This document shows, piece by piece, positions 6,898 to 9,592 of a stretch of 9,592 nt of DNA. Each line of letters starts with the position of its first letter. Positions within the stretch are counted from its first letter, which is position 1. A program made the translations under genes and the position numbers. The notes under the pieces were generated by a model, which worked only from the letters and a program-made list of their open reading frames with translations, was not told the DNA's origin and searched no databases. Location: positions 1 to 9,592 of the forward strand of contig JBJOII010000147.1 in the NCBI GenBank assembly GCA_046047235.1. Reading direction: 5' to 3'. The stretch is from JBMTVN01 sp046047235 (lineage in GTDB: Bacteria; Verrucomicrobiota; Verrucomicrobiia; Limisphaerales; JAHDYP01).

Positions 6898-6907
6898 CCA
6901 TGCCTTG

Positions 6908-6942
6908 CCCTCAGCCCTCAGCCCTCAGCCCTCAGCCCTCAG
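6908..6942. repeat. perfect heptanucleotide array (CCCTCAG)5
   Basis: Five identical copies of CCCTCAG. The next array continues in the same seven-base register without a gap, so the two families abut precisely. Confidence 0.95.
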
Positions 6943-6984
6943 CGCTCTGCGCTTCCCGCTTCCCGCTTGCCGCTTTGCGCCACG
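6943..6984. repeat. degenerate heptanucleotide array CGCTTCC-like, six units
   Basis: Units read CGCTCTG, CGCTTCC, CGCTTCC, CGCTTGC, CGCTTTG, CGCCACG. All begin with CGC and stay in register with the CCCTCAG array. It appears to be an older, mutated array. A short GCGCGC pair with a five-base spacer (6984-7000) follows at once. Confidence 0.8.
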
Positions 6985-7003
6985 CGCGCAGCAAGCGCGC
7001 CCA

Positions 7004-7031
7004 TCTCCTAGCTCCTAACTCCCAGCTCCTG
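7004..7031. repeat. degenerate heptanucleotide array NCTCC[T/C]A-like, four units
   Basis: Units read TCTCCTA, GCTCCTA, ACTCCCA, GCTCCTG. This is a fifth heptamer family in the same spacer, lying directly before the 7031-7054 hairpin. Confidence 0.7.
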
Positions 7032-7054
7032 CGCTGCGCTCCAGAGCGCAGCGC
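7031..7054. terminator. perfect 10-bp hairpin abutting the ABC permease stop
   Basis: GCGCTGCGCT (7031-7040) and AGCGCAGCGC (7045-7054) are perfect reverse complements around the four-base loop CCAG. The hairpin ends at the base adjoining the permease stop codon (7055-7057). It can form in RNA from either direction, as expected between convergent genes. No T tract follows on either side, so Rho-independent termination is not assured; a 3'-end stabiliser is equally possible. Confidence 0.65.
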
Positions 7055-7858
7055 TCACTTGGGCGCTTCGTCCTCCTGAAACTCTTTCAGGCTGAACAAC
7101 AACATCCCCACCCCCAGGGCGAGCAGGTTGATCGTAACCACGGCCAGAACCGCGCCCGGCACCCCCCAACCCGGCAGATCCAGTCCGGTTTCCAGGTCCG
7201 AGAAGTATCCCAGCAACGACTGAAAATGCCGGGAGATCGAAATCGTGTTGATGTTGCTGGGAATCTGCCCAATCCCCATCTCCACGACAAAACCGTAGAG
7301 CACCCCCAACATGACATACCGCTTTGAAACCAAGCCCAAAACAACACTGATCGCCATGTACGACGGGATAATCACCGACTGAACTCCGAGCAACCACCAG
7401 CAAATTGCCATCCCGTTCTCAACCCCCAAATACACGCTGCCCGCAGCCAGCAACAACACATTCAACCCCAGCGCAACCTCCAGCCAGAAAACGTGGCACA
7501 GGTATTTCAGCAACAGCAGCCTCGCCCGGGACAAGGGCCGGGTGATCAGGAAGCCCAACGTCCCGGCCTGCAACTCATCCCGAATCATCGCCCCCCCGGA
7601 TATCAGACACGCAATGGGAACCATGAAGCTCACATAAAGCCGCAGCAGCCACATCTCAAAACCCCGGAACAAATGCTCCTCCGGAGCCGCACTCAAAGCC
7701 AAAGTTGCCAGCAAAGGATTGAGCAGGATCAGCGCAATCAGGCCAGGGACCCGGCGCCAAGCCAACAACCCGCCCCAAGTGAGCCGAAAGATCCCCCGCA
7801 TTCCCAACAGCCACCCGGGCCGGCGACACCCCTCAACCGCCTCAGCTCCCGCGCTCAA
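7055..7858 (-). CDS. ABC-2 type transporter permease (downstream subunit)
   Basis: A 267-residue membrane protein if it starts at the TTG at 7858, which has GGAGGT (7864-7869) five bases upstream and shares TTGA with the stop of a mini-frame. An ATG at 7801, just before the first membrane segment, is the alternative (248 residues). About six hydrophobic segments are visible. Between the second and third lies the ABC-2 permease signature RDELQAGTL...LITRPLSR (about 93-111), the amphipathic stretch these permeases carry on the cytoplasmic side. The C-terminal tail is acidic (LKEFQEDEAPK). It should pair with the ATPase and permease encoded upstream to form an exporter. The cargo cannot be told; ABC-2 systems export polysaccharide, drugs or lipids, or serve gliding and stress functions. 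Confidence 0.88.
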   Translation of the reverse strand: MSAGAEAVEGCRRPGWLLGMRGIFRLTWGGLLAWRRVPGLIALILLNPLLATLALSAAPEEHLFRGFEMWLLRLYVSFMVPIACLISGGAMIRDELQAGTLGFLITRPLSRARLLLLKYLCHVFWLEVALGLNVLLLAAGSVYLGVENGMAICWWLLGVQSVIIPSYMAISVVLGLVSKRYVMLGVLYGFVVEMGIGQIPSNINTISISRHFQSLLGYFSDLETGLDLPGWGVPGAVLAVVTINLLALGVGMLLFSLKEFQEDEAPK

Positions 7859-7908
7859 GACGCACCTCCGATCGCACACAGAAAACCTCTCTGCACCAGC
7901 TCGCTCAT
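7855..7908 (-). other. 17-codon coupling frame between ATPase and permease
   Basis: An ATG at 7908 overlaps the ATPase stop as ATGA and opens the frame MSELVQRGFLCAIGGAS. It ends with a TGA at 7857-7855, which overlaps the permease TTG as TTGA. The GGAGGT serving the permease lies inside this frame. Ribosomes finishing the ATPase could pass through it to reach the weak TTG start. It may equally be a chance frame or the frameshifted true N-terminus of the permease. Confidence 0.35.
7864..7869 (-). promoter_or_regulatory. ribosome binding site supporting a TTG start
   Basis: The minus strand reads GGAGGT at 7869-7864, five bases before the TTG at 7858. It is the main reason to choose that codon over the ATG at 7801. 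Confidence 0.6.
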
Positions 7909-8831
7909 GTCGTCACCCGCTCGAATATCTGTTTCAAGGACCGGCTCTGGCTCCGGATCTCATACACCTTCACCCCGCTCTCGGCCAACAACTCCAACCA
8001 GCGTTCGTAAAAATCCTCCGGTTGCTTGACCCGCAAATGAAGCATCTGCCGCTCCGCTTCGATATCAAACCCCTGTAAAACCCCCGCTTCAAACAACGCC
8101 CGGGCCAAACGCTCCGGATCATCACAACGCACCACCAGTTGCTCAGACCATTGACGCAAGTCAGAACGGATCTCCTCCCGGCTGCCTGACGCCAGAATCC
8201 TGCCCCAGTTCAAGATCACAAATTCCCGGCAAAGCCCCTCCAGCTCAGAAAGAATGTGGCTCGAAACCAGAATGCTCTTACCCCCCAACGCCAACTCCAT
8301 CAGGATCTGCGAAATCTCCTGTCGCCCCATCGGATCCAGCCCGTTCATCGGCTCATCCAACACCAGCAACTCAGGCTCATGCATCAGGGCCTGTGCAAGT
8401 TTCACCCGCTGCCGCATCCCTTTGGAAAATTGCCCCAGACTCCTCCCCCAATGCTGTCGCGCCAGTTTCACGGTGGTCAGCGTCGACTCAGCACGGGCCT
8501 CTGCCTCAGCACGAGCCAAACCGGAAAGACTACCCAACGCCACCAGCCAAGCCACCGGGTTCAAATCCGTATGCACCGCCTCACCCTCCGGACAATACCC
8601 GATCCTCGACAGCACTCTCGGATTATTCCACGGCTTTTCACCCAGCACAGTCAGCTCGCCAGAGCTTGGCCGCAGCTGCCCGGTCACCAGCTGAATCAAG
8701 GTGCTCTTCCCGGCTCCGTTCGGCCCCACCAAACCCGTCAGCCCGGGTCGCACCGCGAAAGTCACGTGGTTCAACCCCATGACAACGCCATACCACCGGC
8801 TCAGATCTTCTCCCTGAATGATCGCACTCAT
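7905..8831 (-). CDS. ABC transporter ATP-binding protein (ABC-2 exporter)
   Basis: A 308-residue ATPase starting at the ATG at 8831, chosen because it overlaps the upstream permease stop (ATGA) and begins with the usual MSAIIQGEDL lead-in; an in-frame ATG at 8861 lies inside the permease gene and has no clear ribosome site. Motifs in order: Walker A GPNGAGKST (36-44), a Q-loop region reading YCPEGE (about 79-84) with Glu in place of the usual Gln, an ABC signature of the SKGMR type (136-140), Walker B LLVLDEP (155-161) and H-loop His192. The last 80 residues form a C-terminal extension seen in many ABC-2 ATPases. It powers the exporter formed with the two flanking permeases on the cytoplasmic face of the membrane. 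Confidence 0.95.
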   Translation of the reverse strand: MSAIIQGEDLSRWYGVVMGLNHVTFAVRPGLTGLVGPNGAGKSTLIQLVTGQLRPSSGELTVLGEKPWNNPRVLSRIGYCPEGEAVHTDLNPVAWLVALGSLSGLARAEAEARAESTLTTVKLARQHWGRSLGQFSKGMRQRVKLAQALMHEPELLVLDEPMNGLDPMGRQEISQILMELALGGKSILVSSHILSELEGLCREFVILNWGRILASGSREEIRSDLRQWSEQLVVRCDDPERLARALFEAGVLQGFDIEAERQMLHLRVKQPEDFYERWLELLAESGVKVYEIRSQSRSLKQIFERVTT

Positions 8832-9592
8832 TCGGTTTTCGTTCTCACGTGCAACAGCCATACAGAACCCAATGCCAACAGGCCCAAACCCAATGCCGCC
8901 GGCCCCACATGCGCCTGATACAAGAAATCCCGACGCCGGGGCGGAACCGCCTGCCGCATCAACTCACCAAACACAGGTATCTCACTCTGAAACCGCTCCA
9001 CATCCTCCGAAGGCGCGTAAATCCGCGTCGCCACTTGCTGTAGATCATGACGAAAACTCAGGTATTGCAGCCACGGATTCGTATTCAAACCCACCGGAAC
9101 CAAGGCGTTCCCCACCAGCCACAACACCAGCCACACGCCCACCGTGGTCTTCTCCTTCGCCGAAACCGACGACACCCCCAGTCCGAATACCGCCAGAAAC
9201 AGGCCGGCACACCCGATAAACATCAGCGTGTGCAAGATCGCCGTCCGCGAGTGCCAGAAGAAATGCCACTCCGGCGCCAGTAGATTGCCCAGCAACCACG
9301 CCATACACGCCGGCCCCAACCACGTCATCACCAGCAAACCCAACAACGTCCCCAGCTTGCCCATCAAATAATCCCACCGCGTCAGCGCCTTCGATGAATA
9401 AATCAATAACGCATGACTCGATAAATCCCGCGTCACCAAATGCGGAATCGCCAGCATCACCACCACCAGGTTCACGGTCAAAGACATCACCGCATACCCA
9501 TAAAACAACAGGTTCTCTGCCGTGCGTACCGAAATCTCCGGATGCCCCCCCAGCCACGTCGCCAACCCGCCCACCAAAGCCTGCGGCGCTCC
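8828..9592 (-). CDS. ABC-2 type transporter permease (upstream subunit, 5' end outside window)
   Basis: The frame is open to the right window edge (it reads GAPQALVGGLATW from base 9592), so the true start lies beyond it; a TTG at 9577 is not a credible start. About 254 residues are visible with about five hydrophobic segments. After the first comes RDLSSHALLIYSSKALTR, corresponding to the cytoplasmic RD...A...SR motif of ABC-2 permeases. A soluble extracytoplasmic-type loop (roughly LNTNPWLQYL to AVPPRRRDF) precedes the last helix. It is the first gene of the three-gene exporter visible here and overlaps the ATPase by four bases. Confidence 0.85.
   Translation of the reverse strand, partial: GAPQALVGGLATWLGGHPEISVRTAENLLFYGYAVMSLTVNLVVVMLAIPHLVTRDLSSHALLIYSSKALTRWDYLMGKLGTLLGLLVMTWLGPACMAWLLGNLLAPEWHFFWHSRTAILHTLMFIGCAGLFLAVFGLGVSSVSAKEKTTVGVWLVLWLVGNALVPVGLNTNPWLQYLSFRHDLQQVATRIYAPSEDVERFQSEIPVFGELMRQAVPPRRRDFLYQAHVGPAALGLGLLALGSVWLLHVRTKTE

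Noticed and set aside
6666..7079. A 137-codon + strand frame starting by ATGA overlap with the oxidoreductase stop and rich in TRHPTPD heptapeptides.
   Set aside because: It is translated simple repeat: a seven-base unit gives a seven-residue period in any frame. The frame runs over the hairpin and into the end of the convergent permease, and has no domain-like sequence.

Overview
The window looks like a GC-rich chromosome segment from the Planctomycetes-Verrucomicrobia-Chlamydiae group, most likely a verrucomicrobial or planctomycetal glycan degrader. This is inferred from gene content: Tat-exported Gfo/Idh/MocA oxidoreductase, two-domain Tat-exported acetyl-esterase-like hydrolase, secreted beta-propeller protein, LmbE/PIG-L deacetylase and a multihaem cytochrome lipoprotein. 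No rRNA, tRNA, CRISPR array or transposase was seen. The + strand is strikingly C-rich and G-poor throughout.

Left block (1-5328, all minus strand, read right to left): a large alpha/beta hydrolase (5328-3280); a 359-base spacer with hexamer and octamer repeats; a secreted beta-propeller protein (2920-1478); a PIG-L deacetylase (1481-657) coupled to it by an ATGA overlap; a broken short gene (655-381) starting one base after the PIG-L stop; and the first 102 codons of a multihaem cytochrome c (308 to the left edge). The block reads as a probable operon for handling acylated or N-acetylated carbohydrate outside the cytoplasm.

Middle: a 123-base divergent spacer (5329-5451) separates the hydrolase from the only plus-strand gene, a Tat-exported Gfo/Idh/MocA oxidoreductase (5452-6669). 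After it comes a 385-base convergent spacer (6670-7054) made largely of short tandem repeats. There are at least five different seven-base units, a six-base ATCGNN array also found in the hydrolase spacer, and a perfect 10-bp hairpin touching the next stop codon.

Right block (7055-9592, all minus strand): an ABC-2 type exporter with permease (5' end outside the window), ATPase and second permease. The first junction is an ATGA overlap. At the second, a 17-codon frame links the ATPase stop to a TTG start of the last permease through two four-base overlaps.

The points most worth a second look are the mosaic of unrelated heptanucleotide arrays, the broken signal-peptide gene behind PIG-L, the paired ATCGNN elements, and the coupled mini-frame in the ABC operon.
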